Shown here piece after piece: positions 7,656-14,382 of a DNA stretch of 64,000 bases; position 1 is the first letter of the stretch, and every line of letters begins with the position of its first letter. The stretch is taken from assembly GCA_901538445.1 (NCBI GenBank), contig LR594586.1, positions 460,285 through 524,284 of the forward strand, given 5' to 3'. The translations under genes were made by a program, and so were the position numbers. This DNA is from Gemmataceae bacterium. Lineage in GTDB: Bacteria > Planctomycetota > Planctomycetia > Gemmatales > Gemmataceae. A model generated the notes under the pieces. The model ran no database searches, had not been told where the DNA came from, and was given only the letters and a program-made list of their open reading frames with translations.

Positions 7656-8614
7656 GCTTGCCTCCCGCCGTCCGGTCGCGATCGCGGCCGGTCCGCCACG
7701 CGGTCGATCGCCGCGACCAGGTCGTCGCCGGCGAGGTGCTGATAGCGGTTCGTGGTCGTCGTGTTCGAGTGCCCCATGATCTCGGCCAACGTCTTGTCCT
7801 TGACCCCGCGCCGGGTCGCGTTGGTCGCACCGGTGTGGCGCATGGTGTAGCACACGACGCGCTCCACGCCATCTGGGTCCAGCCCTGCCCTTTCCCGCGC
7901 TCCTCGCATCTGGCACCGAAGCGCGTTGTAGGTCCATTGCTTCCCGTCCCGATCCAACCAGACTGGATCGTTCGGCCCGGGGCACCCCCGGCGCTCCCAG
8001 ATGTTGCGGAGCATCCTTAGCGCCGGCTTGTCGAGCGGGATCTGCCGCACCTTCACACCGTCACGCCGGCGCTTCTTTCCCTTGAATTTCACGAGGGTTA
8101 TGAGCCGACGTTCCCACTGGATCTGACCCCAGAGCAGCCCGCGGATCTCGCCCGGCCGCGCGATGCTGCGGGCGAGTACGAAGAGGAACCGGCGGAGCAG
8201 TCGGCTGGACGCGAGGTAAAGCCGTACCATCTCTGTCCGGGTCAGGACGCGCTGCCGCTCGCCGCACGGAGGGGGCTTGAGCTTCTTGAACGGGTCCTTC
8301 TGGAGCAGCCCGACGTCGTCGTCGCACGCCCAACGGTACACGGCCCGGAGGACTCGAACGAATGCGTTCGAGAACTCGACCGACACCAGGTGGGCGGCCC
8401 GCAGCTCGGCCGCGGGGAAGTCCCCGACCGCGGCGTCGAGCTTCGCGAGCTGGCTCTTGTACCACGCGAGCGTAGTGGGTTCGGTCTCGCCCAGCTTGAC
8501 GCGGACTAGTAGGGCGGATTCGAAGCTGCGGGAGAGGTCGCGTACTCGGAACATTCCCGGATTGAAACGCCCGCCGCCCGCGTTGTCATCAGACGCACGT
8601 TGAGGTATCGTCAT
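7652..8614 (-). CDS. int: Tyrosine recombinase (phage-type integrase)
   Basis: 320 residues from ATG 8614. It catalyses site-specific integration and excision. A SAM-like core-binding region (residues about 30-115) precedes the catalytic domain. Visible catalytic residues are R153 in ARPGEIRGLLW, a Lys in VKFKGKK, R259 in YTMRHTGAT, H282 in IMGHSN and the nucleophile Y291 in NRYQHLAG. The usual His of the HxxR box is Tyr (Y256), a substitution seen in other integrases. The gene ends the element, 126 bp from the tRNA-Pro remnant that should be its attachment site. Confidence 0.95.
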   Translation of the reverse strand: MTIPQRASDDNAGGGRFNPGMFRVRDLSRSFESALLVRVKLGETEPTTLAWYKSQLAKLDAAVGDFPAAELRAAHLVSVEFSNAFVRVLRAVYRWACDDDVGLLQKDPFKKLKPPPCGERQRVLTRTEMVRLYLASSRLLRRFLFVLARSIARPGEIRGLLWGQIQWERRLITLVKFKGKKRRRDGVKVRQIPLDKPALRMLRNIWERRGCPGPNDPVWLDRDGKQWTYNALRCQMRGARERAGLDPDGVERVVCYTMRHTGATNATRRGVKDKTLAEIMGHSNTTTTNRYQHLAGDDLVAAIDRVADRPRSRPDGGRQA

Positions 8615-8739
8615 CGGAAGTGAGAACCGCGCACGTTTAGATAAGATGCGCCAGTTGCGCCAGCGCCCGCCGGTGGGGCACCGAGCGTGCTGTATCTAGG
8701 TGAACAACACCCCCTTGACTTGACGCGGATCTTGGCGCG

Positions 8740-8786
8740 CTTGCTTGGGGTGCAAGAGGTCGTGGGTTCAAATCCCGCCGGCCCGA
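8740..8786 (+). other. attR: 3' remnant of a tRNA-Pro(GGG) gene
   Basis: The sequence from the anticodon arm to the discriminator base is intact. It has the anticodon stem CTTGC/GCAAG with loop TTGGGGT (anticodon GGG), the T arm GTGGG-TTCAAAT-CCCGC, and a 3' acceptor strand CGGCCCG followed by A; CCA is not encoded. Upstream there is no matching 5' acceptor CGGGCCG and no D arm, so this is only the 3' half. Phages that use tRNA genes leave such a remnant at one end and rebuild the gene at the other. The intact copy should therefore lie left of the window. Confidence 0.85.
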
Positions 8787-8790
8787 CCTG

Positions 8791-8827
8791 GCCCCGCTGA
8801 TGTCACCAGACGTCAGCGGGGCTTTTT
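8791..8827 (+). terminator. Rho-independent terminator of the tRNA-Pro locus
   Basis: GCCCCGCTGATGTC pairs with GACGTCAGCGGGGC (one T-G pair) around an ACCA loop, followed by TTTTT. It starts 4 bp after the tRNA remnant, so it is the original host terminator, now separated from the functional gene. Confidence 0.9.
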
Positions 8828-8896
8828 CATTGGTTTGACAACTCGTGAGGAGCTCTCGCCGGGTCCGTGTTCGCCGCCGCGGCCGAGTTCGAACGC

Positions 8897-10411
8897 TCAC
8901 CTCAGGAACAGCCGGTAGACCGGGTTGTTCGACTCATCGACCCACGGGTAACCGAGGGCGTCGGCGAACGCGCTGAACACACCGGCGTCGGGAACCTGGA
9001 TCCCGACGAGGATGCGGCCGTGGTCCGCCCCCTGGTTCCGGTAGTGAAACAGGCTGATGTTCCAGTCCGGGTGCATGCTCGCGAGGAACGTCATCAGCGC
9101 GCCCGGCCGCTCCGGGAACTGGAACCGGTACAACCGCTCGCCCCGGGCCAGCGGGCTCGGCCCGCCGATCATGTGTCGAACGTGGTCCTTCGCTAAATCG
9201 TCGTCAACCAGGTCGAGCGCGGCGAACCCGCTCTCCACAAGCGCGCGGCCGATCGCGACGGCCTCCGCCCGGTCGGCCACGGCCATGCCGACAAAGACGT
9301 GCGCCGACCGCTCGTCCGAGATGCGGTAGTTGAACTCGGTCACGTTCCGCCGCCCGATGACCTCGCACAGCCGCCGGAAGCTCCCCCGCTCCTCGGGCAC
9401 GGTGACCGCGAACAGCGCCTCCCGGCCCTCGCCCGCCTCGGCCCGCTCGGCCACGAACCGGAGCCGGTCGAAGTTCATGTTCGCTCCACAGGTGATCGCG
9501 ACGAGCGGCTCGTCCCGCACCCCGTGGTCGGCGGCGTACTGCTTCGCGGCCGCCACGCCCATCGCCCCGGCCGGTTCCAGAATGCTCCGCGTGTCCTCGA
9601 ACACGTCCTTGATGGCCGCACAAACGGCGTCCGTGTCCACGACGACGAACCCGTCGGCGAAGTCGCGCACGAGCCGGAACGTCTCCTCGCCCACCTGCTT
9701 CACGGCCGTACCGTCGGAGAACAGGCCGACGTCGCTCAGCCGCACCCGGTCCCCGGCGCGAACGGAGCGGAGCATGGCGTCGGAGTCGGCCATCTGCACG
9801 CCGATCACCTTGACCTCGGGGCGCACCGCCTTGACGTACGCGGCGACCCCGGCGAGCAACCCGCCGCCGCCGACCGCGACAAACACCGCGCGGAGCGGCC
9901 CCTGGTGCTGCCGCAGGATCTCCATGCCGATGGTGCCCTGGCCGGCGATGACGTCCGGGTCGTCGAAGGGGTGAACAAAGGTGAGTCCGCGGGCCGTGCC
10001 GACGCCCGCCGCGTGGTGGTAGGCGTCGCTGTAACTATCCCCGTGGAGGACGACCTCGGCACCGAGGGCCCGGACCGCGTCCGACTTGAGCCGCGGGGTG
10101 GTGACCGGCATGACGACGACGGCCGCACACCCGAGCCGCCGGGCGCTGAGTGCGACGCCCTGAGCGTGGTTCCCGGCCGAGGCACAAATGACCCCGCGTG
10201 CCAGTTGATCGGCGGGAAGGCGGGCCATCTTGTTGTACGCCCCGCGGAGCTTGAAGCTGAACACCGGTTGGGTGTCCTCCCGCTTCAGCCAAACGGGGGT
10301 GCCGAGACGAGCGGACAGCCGGCCGGCGCGTTCCAGAGGGGTCTCGATCGCGACGTCGTACACGCGGGCGGTCAGGATGCGCTGCAAGTAACCCCAGAGG
10401 CGGACGTCCAT
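8897..10411 (-). CDS. ilvA: Threonine dehydratase (threonine ammonia-lyase), biosynthetic
   Basis: 504 residues from ATG 10411 (MDVRLWGYLQRILTARVYDV), close to the 514 of E. coli IlvA. It converts threonine to 2-oxobutanoate, the first step to isoleucine, in the cytoplasm. The PLP lysine is K54 in FSFKLRGAYNK. ASAGNHAQGVA and the glycine-rich VAVGGGGLLAG loop (phosphate binding) are present. Two ACT-like regulatory domains follow (about 325-410 and 420-504), so isoleucine feedback is expected from the family. The frame is open upstream of 10411 but that part lacks family similarity. No leader or attenuator is visible. Confidence 0.95.
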   Translation of the reverse strand: MDVRLWGYLQRILTARVYDVAIETPLERAGRLSARLGTPVWLKREDTQPVFSFKLRGAYNKMARLPADQLARGVICASAGNHAQGVALSARRLGCAAVVVMPVTTPRLKSDAVRALGAEVVLHGDSYSDAYHHAAGVGTARGLTFVHPFDDPDVIAGQGTIGMEILRQHQGPLRAVFVAVGGGGLLAGVAAYVKAVRPEVKVIGVQMADSDAMLRSVRAGDRVRLSDVGLFSDGTAVKQVGEETFRLVRDFADGFVVVDTDAVCAAIKDVFEDTRSILEPAGAMGVAAAKQYAADHGVRDEPLVAITCGANMNFDRLRFVAERAEAGEGREALFAVTVPEERGSFRRLCEVIGRRNVTEFNYRISDERSAHVFVGMAVADRAEAVAIGRALVESGFAALDLVDDDLAKDHVRHMIGGPSPLARGERLYRFQFPERPGALMTFLASMHPDWNISLFHYRNQGADHGRILVGIQVPDAGVFSAFADALGYPWVDESNNPVYRLFLR

Positions 10412-10537
10412 CCAATCCCTCCACACCGGGTGCAGAAGTCGTGATTGTATGGGGCGGGTCCCGGCCCTCGAACGCACGCGGTCAACAGATCCCCCGGCTC
10501 GGGCGGCTCCTCGTTCCCCCGCGCGGCGACCGCCCGC

Positions 10538-10990
10538 TCACGGGACGCTCTCGCGGCCCCGGGCGGCGAAGTCGGTGAGCACGGTTCGGAGCAGGTCCGA
10601 CGAGACCGGCTTGGCGTAGTACAGGTCGAACCCCACGTCCGCCATCCGCTCCATCGACCGGTAGTCGCCCAGGGCGGTGAGCGCGATCAGCAGCATCTCG
10701 CGGCCCCCCGGGCGGGCCCGGAGGCGGCCGGCCAACTCGTACCCGTCCATGCCCGGCATCGTGATGTCGAGGATCGCGGCCTGCGGGGCGAAGTTCTCGC
10801 ACACGTCGAGGGCCGAGGCGGCGTCGTGCGCGACCGCGACGTGGAACCCGAGCAGGTCGAGGATCGCACCGAGGGTGTCCACGGCGTCGGTGTTGTCGTC
10901 CACGCACAGGACGCGGAGGGTCTTGGCCGGGGTCTCGGTTCCGCGCTGCTCTTCGGACATCGGGAGCATCTCGTTGGTCGCTGCGGTCAT
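10538..10990 (-). CDS. Single-domain response regulator
   Basis: 150 residues from ATG 10990. It is a CheY-like receiver with no output domain. Acidic pair D31-D32 is in VLCVDDNTDAV, the phospho-acceptor D75 in AAILDITMPGMDG, T105 in IALTALGDY and K127 in YYAKPVS, so all key residues are present. It lies 194 bp after the PAS-GAF-receiver gene on the same strand, suggesting a phosphorelay or shared pathway, although no histidine kinase catalytic domain is encoded nearby. Start could also be the internal ATG eight residues later. Confidence 0.92.
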   Translation of the reverse strand: MTAATNEMLPMSEEQRGTETPAKTLRVLCVDDNTDAVDTLGAILDLLGFHVAVAHDAASALDVCENFAPQAAILDITMPGMDGYELAGRLRARPGGREMLLIALTALGDYRSMERMADVGFDLYYAKPVSSDLLRTVLTDFAARGRESVP

Positions 10991-11184
10991 ATCGGACTCG
11001 CGCCGGTGTGAAGGTGGAGTGGGGAGCGGTTCGGAAAGTTTGGAGGCCAGCGAATCACGCCGATAGGGGGAGCGTGACAGCAACGCGCATGCCAGAACGG
11101 AAGAATGCGGACGGGAGCTAACTTGCAGGCGCGTGCGCGATTGTTGCTTCTTGCCCACTTCGAGTCGCAACGATGCGACCGGTA

Positions 11185-12855
11185 TCAGACGGGCACGTGG
11201 GCTGGGGGGGGACCGTCGAGAACCGCACGCACGACTTGCTCCTGCCGCCAGGGCTTGAAGAGTACGTACTTCATGCCGTCGGCCCGCGCCTTCACGATCG
11301 AGTGCGCGAGGTCGTAGCCGAAGCCGGTGGTCAGGGACACGAGCGCCGTCGGCCGGACGGCGGAGAGCCGCCGGTAGCACTCGTACCCGCCGAGGTCGGG
11401 CGGCTTCACCTCCTGGAACACCGCGTCGTAGTCGGCGTCGGCCGCCATCGCCACGGCGTCCTCGCCGGTCGCGGCCGACTCGGCCGTGGCCCCGAGCCGC
11501 TCCAGGAGCAAGTGGGCCGACCGCCGGAGCCGCTCGTCGGACTCGATGACGAGCACCCGCTTGCCCAGCAGCGGGAGGTCGCCGGTCGCGGCGGTCGGCG
11601 TCTCGACCAGGTTGCGGCCGACCCGGGACACGCAGTCCTTGACCAGCCGGGCCGCGTCGAGGATCCGCCGCAACCGGGCCGTGGCCTCGGGGTCGGTGCG
11701 GTGCCACTTCTCAAGCAGCACGCTCGCCCCGGCCAGCACCTCGTCGAGCGGCAGCGCGATCTCCTTGTTCACCGCCTCGATCGACTGCGCCGCGGTGCAG
11801 ACGAGCTGCGCGCTGAGCAGGTCGAGCGTGTGCAGCGCGACGGCGATCTCCTTGCTGAACAGCTCCGTGAACTGGAGGTCGCTCGCGCCGAACCCGTTCA
11901 CCCGCGGGCTCTCGACGTTCAGGGTGCCGATCACCTCGTCGTGGAACTGGAGCGGCACCGTCATCGAACTGCGCGCCCCGGCGGCCCCGGCGATGTAGTG
12001 GGGGTCGTTCGCGGTGTCCACGCACAGGTAGCTCTTCCCCGTGTACGCGACGAACCCGGTGACGCCGTTGTCGGTTGGGCGGGCGTACAGCACGCGGTTG
12101 GCCGCCTCGGGGAGCATCCCGTCCTCGAGCAGCGGCTTCAACTCACCGGTCTTCCGGTCGAGCAGCCGGACCTCGATAGTGTCGTAATTGAGCAGATCGT
12201 GGATGAACTTGCGGAGGTTGATCTTGAGCAACTCGACGCGGGACGGGACGTTCATCTCCGCGAGTTGCTCGGGGTCGAGCCCTGCGAGTTCGCGGCCGGC
12301 CTGGTGGAGCGCGTCGAGCTTCTGCTGCTGGGCGACCTGGGCGGTCACGTTCCGGACGACGGCGAGGAGCTGGGTCACGGTGCCGGCCGCGTCCGGGACC
12401 GGGCGGATCTCCGCCTCAAGGAACGGCTGCTCGGGGTTGCCGGTGCGGTGCAGCCGGAGCGACGCGGGCTGGCCGGACCTCGCGACCGCGAGCGGGTCGC
12501 CGCTGTCGGAGGCCAGTACCCCGGTGCCGAGCGCATCCAGCAGGGGGCGGCCGATCGGGTTCTCGCCCGCGCACTGACTGAAGGCCGGGTTGGCCCAGAG
12601 GACGACGCCGTCCGGGTCGAGGATCGCGAGACCGTTGTCGAGGTTACGGAGGATGAGCTGGTCGCGGGCGCTCCGCGCTGCCCACTCGGCCAGCACCCCG
12701 GGCGGGGCGACGACGCCCGCGAACCCGCCGTGACGCAGCCTCTCCGCGACAGCCGAGGGGTCGGCCGGCACCGGCTCCACGTCGGCCTCGGGCCACGCGC
12801 CGCTGGGCAGCCCGTCGGGGGGGCCGATCAGGAGTAACCGGGGGCGGTCGGGCAC
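11185..12855 (-). CDS. PAS-GAF sensor protein with degenerate receiver domain
   Basis: 556 residues, no membrane span. The N-terminal part (about 1-60) is unassigned. A PAS domain (about 65-175, DNGLAILDPDGVVLWANPAF) and a GAF domain (about 215-365, TGFVAYTGKSYLCVDTANDP and ARSSMTVPLQFHDEVIGTLN) follow. Then comes a helical segment (about 365-440) resembling a dimerisation region without an ATPase domain. The C-terminal receiver-like domain has E482 (FQEVKPPDLGGYE) where the phospho-Asp normally sits, and only part of the acidic pocket (VIESDERL). It keeps K534 in VLFKPW. It is probably a phosphorylation-independent signalling scaffold beside a response regulator and a divergent ECF sigma gene; that role is inference. 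Confidence 0.85.
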   Translation of the reverse strand: MPDRPRLLLIGPPDGLPSGAWPEADVEPVPADPSAVAERLRHGGFAGVVAPPGVLAEWAARSARDQLILRNLDNGLAILDPDGVVLWANPAFSQCAGENPIGRPLLDALGTGVLASDSGDPLAVARSGQPASLRLHRTGNPEQPFLEAEIRPVPDAAGTVTQLLAVVRNVTAQVAQQQKLDALHQAGRELAGLDPEQLAEMNVPSRVELLKINLRKFIHDLLNYDTIEVRLLDRKTGELKPLLEDGMLPEAANRVLYARPTDNGVTGFVAYTGKSYLCVDTANDPHYIAGAAGARSSMTVPLQFHDEVIGTLNVESPRVNGFGASDLQFTELFSKEIAVALHTLDLLSAQLVCTAAQSIEAVNKEIALPLDEVLAGASVLLEKWHRTDPEATARLRRILDAARLVKDCVSRVGRNLVETPTAATGDLPLLGKRVLVIESDERLRRSAHLLLERLGATAESAATGEDAVAMAADADYDAVFQEVKPPDLGGYECYRRLSAVRPTALVSLTTGFGYDLAHSIVKARADGMKYVLFKPWRQEQVVRAVLDGPPPAHVPV

Positions 12856-12889
12856 GGGCTCTCCGCGTCGTCAGGGGACCACACCTAAG

Positions 12890-12919
12890 ATTATACTCCC
12901 TTGTGGTCAGTTGTCACAA
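12890..12919 (-). promoter_or_regulatory. Sigma70-like promoter candidate for the PAS-GAF gene
   Basis: On the minus strand TATAAT (plus 12890-12895) is preceded by an 18-bp spacer and TTGTGA (12914-12919). It points to the gene starting at 12855. The -35 overlaps the TTGTCACAA element that faces the sigma factor gene, so the two transcription units could compete. Confidence 0.5.
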
Positions 12920-12945
12920 GCACGCACCCGCGCGGTAGACTGGGG
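12911..12945 (+). promoter_or_regulatory. TTGTCACAAGCACG element upstream of the ECF sigma gene
   Basis: TTGTCACAA (a palindrome around the central C) is followed by GCACG and then GGTAGAC about 17 bp downstream. The same 14 bases, with similar following bases, recur at 35622 upstream of the ThuA-like gene. This spacing fits an alternative-sigma promoter or a regulator site, possibly for autoregulation. Confidence 0.5.
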
Positions 12946-12959
12946 CCGGAGGTTCCGCC

Positions 12960-13544
12960 ATGTCGGTTACATCGGCCACACTGCTTGCGCGGCTCCGCGA
13001 CGCCCGCGACGACGACGCCTGGGGCCGGCTGAACGACCTCTACACCCCGCTCATCCGGTCGTGGGCCGTGCGGCTCGGGGTCCGCGGGTCCGACGCCGAC
13101 GACCTCACACAGGACGTCCTCGCGGTCGTGGTGCGGCGGTTCCCCGAGTTCGTCCACCCCGAGCGGCCCGGGGCGTTCCGCGGGTGGCTCCGGGCGATCG
13201 CGGCGAACTGCGCCCGCGAGGCCTGGCGCGCCCGGAAGGTGGCCCCCCGGGCACCGGGGGGGACGGACTTCGGGAGCTACCTGGCCCGGCTCGAAGACCC
13301 GGCCGACGACCTGAGCCGCGAGTGGGACCGGCAGCACGACGTGTACGTGACCCGTCGCTTGTTGGAGCGGATCAAGCCGGACTTCGAACCGAAGACGTGG
13401 GAGTTGTTCCAGGGGTTCGTGCTGGAGGGCCGGGCCGCCGAGGAGGTCGCGGCCGCGTGCGGCACGACGCCCAACGCCGTATACATCGCCAAGTCACGGG
13501 TTCTCGCCCGGCTGCGCGACGAGGCCGGCGGGCTCCTCGGGTAG
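12960..13544 (+). CDS. ECF-type RNA polymerase sigma factor
   Basis: 194 residues from ATG 12960, with GGAGG eight bases upstream. Region 2 (LNDLYTPLIRSWAVRLGVRG, then DADDLTQDVLAVVVRRFPEF) and region 4 (LEGRAAEEVAAACGTTPNAV, then YIAKSRVLARLRDE) are clear. It directs RNA polymerase to a dedicated promoter set. No anti-sigma gene lies next to it; the divergent PAS-GAF protein is the only nearby sensor. The TTGTCACAA element upstream may be its own target. It ends convergently with the acyltransferase, overlapping by 51 bp. Confidence 0.93.
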   Translation: MSVTSATLLARLRDARDDDAWGRLNDLYTPLIRSWAVRLGVRGSDADDLTQDVLAVVVRRFPEFVHPERPGAFRGWLRAIAANCAREAWRARKVAPRAPGGTDFGSYLARLEDPADDLSREWDRQHDVYVTRRLLERIKPDFEPKTWELFQGFVLEGRAAEEVAAACGTTPNAVYIAKSRVLARLRDEAGGLLG

Positions 13545-14183
13545 CGCGACCGGCTTCTCGAACCGGTGCCGGATGACCCGAGCGGGGACGCCGCCAGCGA
13601 TCACGTTCCCGGGCAGCGGCTTCGTTACCACCGCCCCCGCGGCGACAACCGTTCCCGCGCCCACGTCCGCCAGGATGATCGCACCGGTCCCGACCCACGC
13701 CCCGGCCCCGATCGTCACCATTCTCCGCTCGCCGCCCTGCTCGCGGATCGGTCTCGCCGGGTCGTCGAAGTAGTGCGTCTTCCCCCCGGACGGGATTTGC
13801 ACCCCGGAGGCGAGCAGCACGTCGCGTTCGAGCCGCACGAGCCCGAGCTGGCACCGCGGGCCGACGTAGACGTTCTCCTCGAGAACCGCGCCGGCCTGCG
13901 AGAACAGCGTCCCGAACTCGACGAGCGCCGAGGTGTGGCACCGTTCCAGCACCCGCTGGAGAAACGCGCGGCGGAGGTACTGCCCGGTCACTCCGGGCAG
14001 CAGCGAGAGCAGTTGCGACGCGGACTCGAGCGCCCGGTTCCGGCCGAGAAGGGCGGAGTTGAGCCAGTACGCCGCGAGTACCGGGAACACCCCGACGAGT
14101 GCCGCGGCGCGCAAGGCCGCCTTCGCGGCGCGCCTCGGTGAGGGTCCGGGAACGGGCTCGGAGCGGTGCGGGCCGGTGTCCAT
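13494..14183 (-). CDS. Hexapeptide-repeat acyltransferase (left-handed beta-helix)
   Basis: 229 residues from ATG 14183; the open frame upstream adds 18 unlikely residues. An N-terminal hydrophobic stretch (ALVGVFPVLAAYWLNSALL, about 26-45) may anchor it to the membrane. Hexapeptide repeats start near residue 95 (GAVLEENVYVGPRCQLGLV) and continue in TIGAGAWVGTGAIILADVG, GAGTVVAAGAVVTKPLPG and the closing GGVPARVIRHR. It resembles WbbJ/CysE-type O-acetyltransferases of surface polysaccharide pathways, using acetyl-CoA. The substrate cannot be told. Its 3' end overlaps the sigma factor gene by 51 bp in the opposite direction. Confidence 0.88.
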   Translation of the reverse strand: MDTGPHRSEPVPGPSPRRAAKAALRAAALVGVFPVLAAYWLNSALLGRNRALESASQLLSLLPGVTGQYLRRAFLQRVLERCHTSALVEFGTLFSQAGAVLEENVYVGPRCQLGLVRLERDVLLASGVQIPSGGKTHYFDDPARPIREQGGERRMVTIGAGAWVGTGAIILADVGAGTVVAAGAVVTKPLPGNVIAGGVPARVIRHRFEKPVALPEEPAGLVAQPGENP

Positions 14184-14382
14184 CGCGTTTTCGGGGGCTG
14201 CGGGGTGGTGCCCCGGTGAACCACGCACTAAAGTCAACCGTGACCACGAGTCCGGACGAGCGGAAAGTGCTGCGTGGATCGTGTGATACAGTGTAAAGTA
14301 GGTCTATCGACCAGAACGCGGGCGGCACCCGAGTTCGCCCAGCTTTTCAGATGGCCGCGTCACCCGCGGGGATTTACGGCCC

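Larger units (their letters stand above)
1..8739. mobile_element. Right part of an integrated HK97-type prophage or phage-like element
   Basis: The segment holds a packaging and head module on the minus strand (terminases, portal, protease, capsid, connector) plus an integrase. It ends at a 3' tRNA-Pro remnant, which fixes the right border. The left border lies outside the window, where an intact tRNA-Pro copy would be expected. No repressor, replication, tail-fibre or lysis gene is recognisable in the visible part, so it may be a compact phage, a remnant, or a capsid-encoding satellite. The module order and conserved catalytic motifs make the phage origin secure; the type of element is inference. 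Confidence 0.9.

Noticed and set aside
7036..7872. Minus-strand frame joining DUF3168 and integrase regions
   Set aside because: It crosses the 28-bp inverted repeat and the RHH gene in the wrong frame and has only low-complexity sequence.
8637..8900. Minus-strand open frame of 87 residues containing GRRDLNPRPLAPQAS
   Set aside because: This phrase is what antisense tRNA sequence gives when translated. The frame runs over the tRNA-Pro remnant and its terminator, so it is an artefact.
10991..11707. Upstream extension of the response regulator into the PAS-GAF gene
   Set aside because: The extra residues are an out-of-frame reading of the receiver region and intergenic DNA; the ATG at 10990 gives a normal receiver.
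12911..12959. TTG start giving MSQARTR at the sigma factor and again before the ThuA gene
   Set aside because: The same translated phrase at both places comes from the shared DNA element, not from shared protein sequence. Better starts with a ribosome binding site or signal peptide lie downstream.
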